In this document: positions 1 through 10,518 of the stretch, in pieces
Layout: the number at the start of each line of letters is the position of its first letter
Numbering within the stretch: the first letter of the stretch is position 1
Source: Haplosporangium gracile
Taxonomy: Eukaryota; Mortierellomycota; Mortierellomycetes; Mortierellales; Mortierellaceae
Reading direction: 5' to 3'
NCBI GenBank assembly: GCA_015499985.1
Contig: JAAAUF010000797.1
Coordinates: 1 to 19,410, forward strand
Length of the DNA: 19,410 nt
Made by a program: the position numbers and the translations under genes
The notes under the pieces: generated by a model
Seen by the model: only the letters and a program-made list of their open reading frames with translations
Database searches by the model: none
Told to the model about the DNA's origin: nothing

Positions 1-1554
1 GAACGGCGAGCGAGCGAGTTCTCTCCTTGTCGTCCATGTAGTGCTGGATGGCGTGAGTCTTTCCGAGAACGACACCATCAGCAGCCTCCAAATGCGAGGG
101 GTTGGCGACCAAGGACAGGTGAACGGGCTTGCCCGAGGGAGTAGGGCGCTCGTAGTTCATTCCCAAGTGGTATTTGACATCTCCCGAGAAGCCATCCTGA
201 GCAGAGTTTCCACTGAACTCGGAAAAGATGGACTCGTGGGGCTTGCGGACGACGTTGGAGAGGACATTAAGACGGCCACGATGGGGCATGCCCATGACGA
301 TAGACTCCACTCCGTGCTCGACTGAACGATCAATCTATGCGTATTGGGGAAATTTTTGTCGTTAACCCTAGCCCGTAGAACAGATACACGGATAATCCTC
401 AGCCGCTGCCATTCAATTGCGCGGTACTACCTCTCATCTCCGAGACTTACCAATGCCTTCATTCCGGGAATCAAACTCTCGCCTCCCTCAAGACCGAAGC
501 GCTTCTCGCTGGGGTACTTGGACGCGACGAAACGCTCAAAGGAGTCAGACCAGATCATACGATCGAGGATCATAGTCTTCTCCTCGGTGGAGTATTGGTA
601 GGGTTTTGGGACCTCGACGCGTTGACGGATCCAGTCGCAGCGATCCCTGTCAGGGATGTGGATATACTCGACACCGATGGAACCACCTAAGAGGTAGCAG
701 CGCGAGGCGAGGTGTGTGCACAGAGAGGGAAGTGTCAGTATCAGAAACAGTCCGTGGGAATGAGTGTGTGTTTGTTGAAAAATGAACACGACACGACTTG
801 AAGGATGACCTCATGATTGTAATGAGCTCTAGCGTACGGCTGGCAAAATACATTGAGAAGAATCCCCACTAAGGACAAACGGGAAGCAAAACCAAAACTT
901 ACAGTAAATGTTCTTGAGGTGGTTAACGATCTCACGAAGAGTCTGCTTGCTGCCAGTATCAAGGAAACCGGGAAGAATACCGGGTCCGAGGGAAAAGGTG
1001 CGGTCGAGGTCCTTTTCAGTGAAGCCGTAGTGGTTCAATTCTAGCTCGCGAGGGGTGGCCCAATCTAAATCAGCCTCGTTGATTCCAAGAGGGTCCAGAC
1101 GAGCAACATGGTGACCGCGAACCTGGTAAGCGCGAACAAGAAGCTGAATCTTTAAGTGGTCAATGACATCGGAGGATCCGGCCTGAGAGCCAGGGACCAA
1201 CGAAGGAACACCACCACTTGTGGGAATAGTTGGAGCAGCCTGGAAGGACTGGGAGGAGGACATGCCGTTAGACTGGTTCCTGAAGTAGATTTGCCACGAG
1301 AGGTGGACAGAGCTAGGGTCTTTGAGCCAGGCAGAGTACATTTCCTCGACGTAGCTGGCCGAGTTGCCCTGGAGGAAGGCATCCTTGGCGGCGGGGATAT
1401 CGTTCTTGGAAGCAGTTGAAGAAGACTTGCGAATAGACATGAAAGTGCCGACAGGGGCAGTGGCGCGAGCCAAGGAGGAGCGCATCAAGAGAGCGGACTG
1501 GCGCGCCAAGGGGTTGACGGCCGCGCGGGCGATAGAAGAGAGAGGGAAAGGCAT
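1..1554 (-). CDS. KGD1: 2-oxoglutarate dehydrogenase E1, mitochondrial, 5' part (partial)
   Basis: E1 subunit of the mitochondrial 2-oxoglutarate dehydrogenase complex. It decarboxylates 2-oxoglutarate with thiamine diphosphate and passes the succinyl group to E2 in the TCA cycle. Exons are 1554-903, 686-451 and 334-1, with introns of 216 and 116 bp (GTAAGT...TTAG, GTAAGT...ATAG). About 407 of the roughly 1000 residues usual for the family are visible; the C-terminal part lies beyond the left edge. Residues 1-50 are rich in Arg, Ser and Ala with no acidic residue, as in a mitochondrial presequence. Residues 65-87 match the E1 N-terminal motif ([16 protein letters not shown]). [11 protein letters not shown] (about 311-321) and [12 protein letters not shown] are the conserved E1 motifs of the thiamine-diphosphate region. 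The start at 1554 precedes the presequence directly. Assignment by recognised motifs is firm; the gene symbol follows yeast usage. Confidence 0.95.
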
Positions 1555-2212
1555 GGTGCGCGTGGCAATATGAAGGTGTAAAAGATGCGTATTTTTTTGG
1601 TGGTCTAGAGTACGGAGTTAATCATTGAGTGTACTGTTGTTTTGGTGGCGGACGTCGGTATTATTGTCGTCTATGCTCGTTTGTGTGGGGTGTGTATGCA
1701 GAGAGGGGGGGTGCAGACGCCGAGAACGGTGGACAAAGGCGGAACAATGAGTGAAGATGAGTGAGAGGGGAGAGAGGGGTGGAGTGGAGAGAAATGAGGG
1801 GGAAGAAAGAAGGGATGAACAGAAACAGGACGAGCACCGACAAGAATAAGGGAAATAAAGGATAAGAACATAAAGGGCAGAGGCCAAGCCACACCTTACT
1901 CGTACTTAAACCCTTCGTTGGGGGACTCGGACCACCTTCAGCACACCAACTATGGAGAGGTTTCCCCTTGGGTGTCATTTAGTCTCGCTGCCATCCCTTC
2001 ACTCAAAAACAAGATACAACCATGGGCAGGTCTCTCTCTCTCTCTATCGCCATGTAACAGCAACAAGAGCAAACGAACACTGATGGTAGCCGGTACCATG
2101 GCAGCAGACCTGCCAATGATATAAGCTCTTCCTCTGGTTCCCGCCTCGCTTTCTTTAATCAAATCAACCATGACAGCGAAGAAAATAGTACTGTTTAAGG
2201 AAAAGGTGCTAT
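1555..2212. other. Intergenic region upstream of the 2-oxoglutarate dehydrogenase gene
   Basis: This 658-bp gap separates the stop of the unknown gene at 2213 from the E1 start at 1554, both on the minus strand, so it should hold the E1 promoter and 5' leader. It contains a purine-rich tract on the plus strand (about 1700-1870), which is pyrimidine-rich on the transcribed gene's coding strand, and a short TC repeat. I see no supported gene: the open frames here are products of the pyrimidine bias (Ser/Leu/Pro-rich). A 5'-leader intron is possible (GTAAGG-like donor near 1895, CTCTAG acceptor near 1603 on the minus strand) but unproven. Confidence 0.6.
2031..2045 (+). repeat. (TC)n microsatellite
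   Basis: Seven and a half uninterrupted TC units on the plus strand, in the leader or promoter region of the 2-oxoglutarate dehydrogenase gene. Confidence 0.9.
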
Positions 2213-4781
2213 TTATTGTGTCGTGCCCATAGGCAAGGTGACTAGGCTAGCTGGTGTTGCCGAAAAAGAGTCACCAACGCCATGGCGAGACCAGGCACTG
2301 CTAGTATCTCTGAAAGATCCTGTAATCGAGCCATGAACGCCGGTAAGGATGTCAGTAATAATGTCGACTCCGAGCCTGTGATTATCCGAACAACCGCACT
2401 GATCTAAACGTTTTTTAAACGCAGGAAGCATGGCCGTTAATATGGGCGCTAATATGGGCGCTAATATGGGCGCTTATATGGGCAGGGAGGCTGAGTATGA
2501 GAACAATAAAGGATACATACCACGGACTGCCAAAAGGCCGAATTTTTTGGATCGCTATAGACGACGGTCGCACAGACAATGTCGGCAGTGACGACCATGT
2601 TGATTCGAAGAAGAGACACAAACTTGGTAAAGATCCCTTCCAGGTCTGCAACAGTCCCCAGGCGAAGGTCGTATGGGTTGCTAGTTTCTGAGACATGAAG
2701 GGTGGCGTGCAGCTCTTGCAGAAGTGCCAGGAACGGTTGGCCAATAATCGAAGAGCTGTCGATATCCAACTCTCCAGATATCAGTAGCGAGATCAGGTTC
2801 AGTAGGGCTGTCGTGTTCTGAGAGGTCGTCGATGAGTCTTGTTTGTGGTGACGATCAGACTCATCCAACGAAAGGATATGATGGTGGATTAGGGTGCTCA
2901 AGAGTCCGTTGCTTGAAGCCACCGCACATCCGATCAAAAAGACCATCCTCCGTCGTAGAGCCATCCCTTGTGGTGGAGCAGTCTCAAAGATGTACCGGCC
3001 CTGAATCTTCCAAAGTGTGTCAATCTCCAACAACATCACGGCACTGACCGAAACGCGAGAACTTATTGCCCCCTTTGACTTCGATTCGCGACAGTTAATA
3101 ATGCGGCAAGCGGTCGAAATCATGGCGCAAAGATTCGCGTCTTGATCCGGAAATGACGCATCAGGCTCCATAGGCGTCGTATAAACAGACTCTCCAGATC
3201 CAAGACGCGTCAAGGTCCACTCGACCAACAAGATCCAGATCCGCACAATCCGCCAGTCATCAATTTCACCCGCAAGCTCGGCAGAGTCCTCCAGGATCCT
3301 CTCAACCAAATGAGGGCGCTGGCCCTTTGAAAATTGTTGTCCTGACAAGGCAGATGTCAAGAACTGAGACGATTCAAAATGTCGCTGTGTGATCCGGTGT
3401 CGACTCTGATAAAAATCCGGAGAACGTTCGTGGTCCTGGATGACACCGTCGATTAACTGAATGAGGGAGCTCTGTCGTGCCAGTGGAGAAACCACCAGCA
3501 ATCTATACATTTCAACAAATGTGTGTTAGTTATCTGTAAAGCAGCAATCACTATGAGTCAACGACGCGAGCATATCAATCGACAAGAAAACAGAGATGTG
3601 AACCTACTGGGCCAGTGTCTGGTGGTCCTTAAGCATAGTTGACATAGTGGCGTTAGCCTGCTGCATCATCAACAACTCCACGAACGATGAGTCTATGAGA
3701 CGCAGCGGCACAAGTTTTGAGGGATCCTGCAGACGTTTGTAATATAGTACGTATGCGGCCCTGATAATGGCTCTTAAGAGTTCCGCTGCACTTGGCGTCG
3801 ATACCAAAGGTGCACACAGCTCTGACAGCTGCCGGTTCCATGTCGCCTATGAAATAAGTAATATATCCGTGCGTATTAGAAATAAATTGTTACACTTATA
3901 GTTGAAATCGAAAACATGTCCACGGCTGAAGGACATACCAGCGAAGACCACGCGGTATCTGTGAACTCTATGTTCGCAAGCTGATTCTGCAATATCTTCA
4001 TATTATCGGCCATGGTCTCCAAAGTCTGCTCCATTTCTCTTTCCTTCAACTCCTTCCCCGAAACCTCGAACAGATCCTGAAATGGGTCACGCTTCCTCTT
4101 CACGGACCCATTCTGTCCAGAATAAGGAAGGTACCGACCACAAGATCCTCCCGCGCGATCCTTCTTCCTGCTCAATTCGCCCTGCTGTTGTTGCGCTCGA
4201 AACATATCACGCATCCTTGCAGCCCGCCATGACTGCTCAGCAGAAGGAGGAGGGGGTATCGGTGTCGTTGCGTTTTTCGATCTTGCACCAACAACGGCAG
4301 CGTTGCCACCAGTCCTGGCCGAAAACTTGATCACCGATTGAGCCACTAGGTCTGCAAGTCCTCCAGAAGACGCGGAGGCGGTAACAACAGGGTTCTTGCA
4401 GAGCATCTCCAAAAGCGGTCCCAAAGTCGGATAGAGTTCTGAGGCATGAACGGTCATGGAATCGATGGTCGGCTCATTAGTAATGGGCCAGGGCTCGATA
4501 ATCGGTTGGATGTTCGTCAGGAATGTTTGTAGGTGATTCAGGCTTGCGTTGATTTCTGAAGTTGCCTTTGCGCGACTGAATAACGAGGAAAAATAACAAG
4601 GGAGCCATTAGTTAGCGAAAACAGAAACTCTGTTGAGCAAGTTTGCCCTTGCAAAAAACAGGGCGGCACAGAACGTGTTCGAATGACATGGGAGTAGATG
4701 GTGGAGTACTTACGGCTGTTGACTGCATTGCTCTTGGAAAGCAAGGAACTCTTTTGCCTGAGCCTCGATCTCCTGATCCAT
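2213..4781 (-). CDS. Uncharacterised protein, 703 residues, probably nuclear
   Basis: I do not recognise this family. Five exons join cleanly in phase: 4781-4714, 4575-3939, 3846-3608, 3502-2521 and 2398-2213. The start ATG at 4781 has purines at -3 and +4. Another ATG five bases upstream (4786) is out of frame and its spliced frame soon ends. The product opens with a charged helical stretch (MDQEIEAQAKEF), has a Ser/Ala/Pro-rich middle, a basic KRKR cluster (about 182-185) that could be a nuclear localisation signal, and a charged probable helix at about 195-227. The remaining 480 residues look mainly alpha-helical, Leu-rich and soluble, without a signal peptide or membrane segment. An adaptor or scaffold of a nuclear complex would fit, but that is a guess. 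The last intron (2399-2520) is the least certain: a GTATGT donor and ATCAG acceptor keep the frame, but a 12-bp repeat inside offers alternatives. The gene starts only 181 bp downstream of the ABCA stop. Confidence 0.75.
2438..2485. repeat. 12-bp tandem repeat, four copies, inside an intron
   Basis: The unit TAATATGGGCGC (plus strand) occurs three times perfectly, followed by a fourth degenerate copy. In the preferred gene model it lies in the last intron of the unknown gene. On the coding strand the first three junctions read ATAAG, ATTAG and ATTAG followed by CG, so they resemble the 3' splice sites used elsewhere in this window. The unit is four codons long and is open as Ala-Pro-Ile-Leu in the frame of the last exon. 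Confidence 0.9.
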
Positions 4782-4962
4782 TCCATGCGAGGCGAATCAC
4801 CGAAATGAAAGTAGTTGGGTGAGGAGAATGAAGGAGAGGCGAACAATGGTGGCAAAAAGATGAAAGTGTTAACGAAGCACTCCGTCGCCAATTTTTACTG
4901 AAATCATCGTCCCACTCAGCCACAATAATTTTAATTAAGATAGTAGTGTTGAAATATCAAGC

Positions 4963-7900
4963 CTAAGCGTCGGCATCGGCATCCTGGATGATCCTCAAGA
5001 AGACCTCCTCCAGCGTGGTCTGGCTCAGGCCCCAGTCATCAATGCCATGTTCGTGCTTGTGCGCCTCAATCTCCTCAAATAACCGCTGGATCAAACCAGG
5101 GCTGGTCTCAAACTCCCACGATTCTGAGGTCACAAAGGCATCGAGCCTCTTGGCCGTCAATGGCAGCAATGATGCAATATAGGCCGAAGCACGGTCAACA
5201 TTCTCGGGGCGGCAAGCAAAAGTGATCTTGAATCCGCGACCATACAGCTCCTTGAGGCGGATCTGACCTCCAATGCAGCGCAATGTACCCTTGGCCATGA
5301 TACCAATGCGCGCACACAGAATCTCGGCCTCTTCCATCGAATGGGTCGTCAAAATAATGGTACGTCCCTGCTTGGCATGCGAAATAATGTCCCAGATAAG
5401 GCGACGCACGGAAATATCGAGTCCAGTTGTGGGCTCATCCAAGAAGACGATACCGGGGCTACCGACCAGAGCAATGGCGATCGACAAACGGCGTTTCTCA
5501 CCACCACTGAGTCCCTTAGTCAGTCGGTTCTCGAATGGCACCAAGGAAACAGCGTTCAGAGATGCCAAGACAGCGGCGCGCTCATCGGCAGCAATAACAC
5601 CCTTGAGACGGGCATAGAAGTAGAGATGCTCACCCACAGTCTATATCACAGTTATCGTAAACAAAGGGGTTAGACCATTGCAAACATTGCACCAATGCTG
5701 GATGCTGGAGCGCAAACGGTTGTCGAGGCAAAATCTCACCAAGTCGTCCCAAAGAATATCATGCTGGGGGCAAACACCAATGTTGCGGTAGACATCTTTG
5801 ATTTCGGTATCCAGCTCATAACCAGCCAAACGGGCCCATCCTTGGGTAGGTTCATACAGTCCAGTCAAGATATGGATCAACGAAGTCTTTCCGGCACCGT
5901 TGGGCCCCAAGAGACCAAAGATGGTGTCCTTTTCCACGGCGAATGTGACGTTCTTAACAGCAAGCTTGCCGTTGCTGGGGTAGATCTTACGCATGTTCTT
6001 CATGACCAAGGGCGAATCGGGAGTAAAGTCGTCATGGAGGACACGGGAACGCTCCTGCTTGACATCTTCGTCTTCGAACTGAACCTCCTCAGGATCCAAG
6101 GGGATCTCTCCCTGGACAATCTCTCTCTGCGATCCAGTGCGGTCCTTGCGACGCTGGCCTTCAATGTCACCTGCAATCTTCTTGTCCTCCTTCTTGCCAA
6201 ACAGTTTCTTATAAGGTCCAGAGAAAATGAAGTGCCAGGGTTGACGGACACCAAACTCAGTGGGCATCACCTCGGTCAGATAGTAGGCCAAAGTGAGGAA
6301 GACAAAAGTGGCGATCACCAAGGCAATCATGACCTGAAAAACCTCATCCGATCCCTTAAGGTCAGACATCTTGTAAGGCTGGTAGCTCGAATCATAACTG
6401 GAACGGTTCATCACCGACAGAGCGCGGTAGAAGGCAAAAGCGGGCCAGACAAAGTATCCAAGAGGCGCTGGGTCGTCCATGAAGATGGACTCCGTGGCAA
6501 GGGAAACGATGACACCGCAGAGAACCAGCAAGAACACAATGACCAAGGCTGTGCGCGACTTGCTGAAAAAGCAAGACAGGAAGAATGCGAGGGCAATTTG
6601 GACGTGACCCCAGAGGAAGAACAAGAGGATAAAGACGCCCGCTTCGATCTTTGTAAAGAAGGGCATGCGGAAGGCAATCCCTGCAATGACGAACATGATC
6701 GACGAGATGACGTGAAGAATGTAAAAGTGGATGTAGTGGGCAATGTAGTAGGTGATCGACTTGAGACCGCTCTATAGAAACAGTTTCAGGAAGAGTTGTA
6801 AAAGTTAGAAATTCTACGCGTTTTCATTGTAGACTGAGGTTGAGGAGAAGAAACATGACAGCTTACCATGCGCATCATGACGAGAATACGATCTTCCTTC
6901 TCTTTAACGAGAGTAATGACGAAAATGGGCAACAAGAAAGAAACACCAAAGGGATACAAGATACGTCCGACCATGGAGGCAATGGGGATCTCAGCCTTAG
7001 AGGAGAACAACTGGGGCATGCCGCGGAAACCATGGGTAATCCTGGTGGCATTGGCAGTAGCGGACGTTTTCACTATTAACATAAACGTTTTGGTTAATTG
7101 CACGCATCATAGTAGAGGTAAGACGCATTGAATTACAAAAATATAGCGGCGCTACTTACATATGGCATTGGAAAGGGCGGTGTGCTGCTGCATCAGACGG
7201 AAGCCACGGTTGGGGTAGTTGGCGGCCTGGGATAAGCGAATATCTGTTCCAATCTGCAAAGTGTAGTCAAACTTTCTGGCCACGGCATCAATGGCGTTGA
7301 AGATCAAGGCTCCAATAGGCATGTTCTGAACGAGCGCTCCGATTTGAGAATAGTATTGGACCAACTCTCTAGGGTCTGGCTCTTTGGAAAGTAACGCTGA
7401 ATTGTTGACGCGTGCCAAACCATTGACGAGCACTCTAATCTGACCAGTCAGCGCGTCGTCCACATCTGCGTCGACTCCCTTGATCTGTTCGTAGAATGGC
7501 ACAGGCTGGAAACCGGTAACCGCCGGGAATCCAGTTGCAGTGTTGGTAGTAATGTTGGCAAAGTAGCGAGTATCCATCGCGCCCAAAAGTCCTGTTCCAA
7601 ATGGTTCTCCCGTCAGGTTGCCACTCTTGGGGTCAATTTGAGGCTGCTTAGGACGGGTACCCATTTGACCACCAGTGTTGTCGGCTGCGAGGACTAAGGG
7701 ATACATTTGCTGGGAGGTGAGATCAATAGGAGCAGCCAGCTCGACGGGACCCAGCCAACCGCCGATAGGCTGGGGCTTGTAGGTGCTGTCGAGGTTGGCG
7801 CCGGGAGTGGTAATGTTGGGATTGACTGCATAGGGGGACGAGTACGGATAGTCCTTTTCGAACCACCAGACACAGCTGTCGGCAGAGATGGTAGGGGCAG

Positions 7901-8699
7901 ATCCGAATCCAAGGGTTCCAGTGATAACGTACCAATTGACGTGGTTGATGGTTGCATCCTTTTTGGCGTTGGGGATCTCTGAGCCGGGCGAGGTAGGAAA
8001 GTCGACAACTTGCTTTTTGGTAGCAGGGACCATGGGGAGTCCCTGGGGCGTCATTGCATTGACATCCGAACACAGCAGGTAGTCTAATTGTGATAGGCAT
8101 ATCAAAGATGAACGCGTGTTTAGTTTGTGCAGCTAAAGACGCCCGTGGATGCAATTGAGGGAGACATAGTCAATGCGGCTGAAACCCGGGGACAGTGGTG
8201 TTCCAAATTCAAAATACAGAATATAAAAAACAGACGATCGATCGGACAATTGTTTGACGCTGAGAATTCCATGTGTTCCCAAACTGGATGCACAGACAAT
8301 TGAATGATGTGTAGGGACAAGATGAGAGGGAAGATTGTACAGTGAAGAAGGTACGGTACCTGCAGGGTTGCCGAGGTTGTCGATCAAGTGAGTAATGCCA
8401 ATACCCATTGCACCGGCAATGAGGACCATCAAAATGGGGCACAGGCCAATACAGCAGACATTCACAAAGACTTGGCGACGCTGATAAGAAAGCGTTTTCC
8501 GTCCCTATATTTTCATAAAGATTATTCGAGTCCGACAATTCAAGTGAGAGTGGGTGCAAAGTTAGTTTTATAAAGAGTAGTTTTACTTTGGTTCTCTTTC
8601 AATTTGAATGAAATGATATGAAGGATAAGGCTGGTTGTTGCGTTTTACCAAAGCACGAAACTGGAAGGATTTGCGTCCTGTCTTGGGAGCGTTGTCCAT
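4963..8699 (-). CDS. Half-size ABCA-type ABC transporter (TMD-NBD)
   Basis: ABC transporter of subfamily A, a group mostly linked to lipid movement across membranes; the substrate here cannot be told. Six exons: 8699-8649, 8504-8360, 8083-7160, 7072-6867, 6771-5740 and 5640-4963, giving 1011 residues. Order: short cytosolic N-terminus, first membrane helix (about 30-54), a large loop (about 55-400) with several N-glycosylation sequons (NIT, NLT, NAT), which suggests a lumenal or extracellular position, then about five more membrane helices (404-430, 445-475, 488-511, 516-535, 586-610), a charged linker, and one nucleotide-binding domain. That domain has Walker A GPNGAGKT (731-738), Q-loop CPQHD, signature LSGGE (830-834), Walker B IVFLDE (850-855) and the H-loop His at about 886; all ATPase motifs look intact. 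Animal ABCA proteins are usually full-size with two such halves; this one has a single half and so should dimerise. The start ATG lies in a CGCCATGG context. Confidence 0.93.
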
Positions 8700-8752
8700 G
8701 GCGTGATCAATGTCGTTATTCCTGCTGTGGCTGCTACTACTGGTAGTGATTG

Positions 8753-8761
8753 TCACTGCAT
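8753..8761 (-). promoter_or_regulatory. Possible minimal upstream ORF (Met-Gln-stop)
   Basis: An ATG CAG TGA triplet series lies 54 nt upstream of the ABCA start codon on the same strand. If the transcript begins further upstream, this two-codon upstream ORF could lower translation of the transporter. The transcript start is not visible, so the role is inferred only. Confidence 0.25.
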
Positions 8762-9033
8762 GAGGGGGGAGAGAAAGGAGGAGGAGTGTAAATAGGAAGA
8801 AAGAGAGTGAATATTTAGATCGACTGTAGGATTATGCCATCGATTACTGTCCACACACACAGGTATAGCAACGGACAAGGAGTGAAGAAGGGGGAGAGAG
8901 AGAGAAAGAAAGGAATAAGGGCGGAAGGGGATTTATCGGTAGTACCTGAGTCGTGGACTTGTGCAGTTGAGTCCATGGTGTTGATTGTAGCAGTGGCCAA
9001 GTGACCAACACTGAGGAAGGGAGAGGGAGAGAA

Positions 9034-9049
9034 AGAGAGAGAGAGAGAG
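9034..9049 (+). repeat. (AG)8 microsatellite
   Basis: Eight uninterrupted AG units inside a wider purine-rich tract upstream of the ABCA gene, followed shortly by a run of ten G (about 9060-9069). Confidence 0.9.
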
Positions 9050-9694
9050 CGAGAGGGGAGGGGGGGGGGAGGGTAAACGGAGTTAGGGAGGGAGGTGGTG
9101 GTGTTGGTGATGTTGGTGTTGGTAGTGAGAGAGTTGAAGAGAGAAGGGAGGGAGGGAGGGAGTGGAATGAGGAGCGATGGGTGAATGGAAGGAGGCGGCA
9201 GAGGGGGGTGGGGAGGGGATGAGTAAAGCACTTAATAAAAAGAATTAAAAGGTCGACGATGGGGGAGTGGAGGAGGAGGAGAGAGGAAGAAGAGGAGGAA
9301 GAAGCGTGAGTGCAATAGTACGCGGCGGAGGGGATTCCCGGTAGAAGGGAACAACAAGGGAAGGGAAGGGAATAAAAAAAAGAGAAGGAAGGAACAAAGG
9401 AACAAGGCAGTTGAGCCAAGAAGAAGGGGAACAAGAAGGATATAAAAAATAGATGGTGATGATGATTGACAAAGAGGATAAACGTAGAGGGATCCACGAG
9501 AAGTAGGTAGCAAAAGGATAAAAGGGAATTAAAAAGGAGTGAAGAAGCTCAACCCAGGGACAACCGGTTTGTCGCTCGTCAAGGTTCAATTGTATCCCCC
9601 GGACGTTCCTCCAGAACGCAGCAGCGGATGTTTCGCACTTTTTTCATTTTCCACCAATATCGCTTTATCTCAGCCTACTTTTGAGGCTCTCGAC

Positions 9695-9720
9695 TCTTTG
9701 TCTTTGTCTTTGTCTTTGTC
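9695..9720 (+). repeat. TCTTTG hexanucleotide tandem repeat
   Basis: Four complete and one partial copy of TCTTTG in the gene-poor region. No coding frame depends on it. Confidence 0.9.
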
Positions 9721-10436
9721 CTTGCTTGGCCTACTGCTATCCCCCACCCGATCACACAAACAATCGTACACGCACGCACAACCCGCCCCCCTATCGATTC
9801 ACAACAAAAGCCCTGTCTCTCCCCTTCTTGTTTTCTCTTTTTTGTCCTCCTGTATTTCATCCCGTATGTAAAGCCTGGAATTAAAAATAAAAGTGGCTGC
9901 CATGCAATGATGCAAGGGACTGCGACCGTGGCTATGGCGCTTCTTGACTAACCTTCTCAAGCAACAAAAAGAGTAGGATAAAAGGAGAGGGGTTGGTTGC
10001 TGAAGTCAAAAGTCGACCTGCCACGACGCTGCTCTAATTGATCGCGCAGCAAAGTTTTGAATATTTCCGTTTTAAAGGCTGTTGCCAAGGAAGGGTCCTC
10101 CTAACAAAAAGCGGTTGAAAAAATAGTAGAGGAAAATGACTGGCGGTCTAGGTCATCATCGATAACCGTGTAGCTTCCTTGCCTTCATGCGACTCTTTGT
10201 TCTTCTACATAAACTAGTTAGCGGCGCTCAGTGAGGAGTAAGTGTCGCAGGTTCATTATATGTTTGTTGCCGATTGCTTCTTTTTGTTTGTTTGTTAAAA
10301 AAACGCATTCTCGACTGAACCTTACGTTGGATGAAAGATCACATCTGCCGACACATCGCTGAATTAACTAAAGAAAGCCAACATCCTCCGACTCTACCTA
10401 GGAAACTAGAAAACTGTGATGCAATGCGTCTTGAGC

Positions 10437-10442
10437 TTTATT
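10437..10442 (-). terminator. Candidate polyadenylation signal AATAAA of the aldo/keto reductase gene
   Basis: AATAAA on the minus strand begins about 77 nt past the aldo/keto reductase stop codon, at the usual place for a fungal 3' end. Confidence 0.5.
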
Positions 10443-10518
10443 AAGGTTGTGTACAAAGGTTGAGGAGTTGCAAGGTAGAGAATGAACGAGTGGCAGACAG
10501 GGGAAGGATGATGTCTGC

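Larger units (their letters stand above)
8700..10518. other. Gene-poor region between ABCA and aldo/keto reductase genes
   Basis: A 1.8-kb stretch in an otherwise compact region. From about 8760 to 9540 the plus strand is strongly purine-rich (GA, GGA, GAA runs, a G10 run near 9060); this is a pyrimidine-rich leader or promoter on the ABCA coding strand. The long Ser/Pro/Leu/Phe-rich open frames it creates on the minus strand (for example 8844-9497) look like composition artefacts. From 9540 to 10430 composition is ordinary, with a TCTTTG repeat at 9695. I looked for tRNA B-box, 5S, U6 and snoRNA motifs and found nothing convincing. It probably holds the ABCA promoter and the 3' end of the aldo/keto reductase transcript. 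Confidence 0.6.

Noticed and set aside
4784..4786. An upstream ATG as start of the unknown gene
   Set aside because: It is out of frame; after splicing its frame reaches a stop within the second exon, whereas the ATG at 4781 opens all five exons.
5695..6777. A 360-codon open frame on the plus strand
   Set aside because: It is fully antisense to the largest ABCA exons, crosses an intron of that gene, has no recognisable domain and mirrors the codon bias of the real exon.
8844..9497. A 217-codon Ser/Pro/Leu/Phe-rich open frame on the minus strand, with a shifted companion at 8815-9231
   Set aside because: The region is a low-complexity pyrimidine tract; several frames are open at once, which composition alone explains. 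No domain or conserved motif.
9880..10390. A possible non-coding RNA gene in the gap (GGTTCATTA, TGATGC and CTGA words)
   Set aside because: No cloverleaf, no complete B box and no box C/D pair with proper spacing could be drawn.
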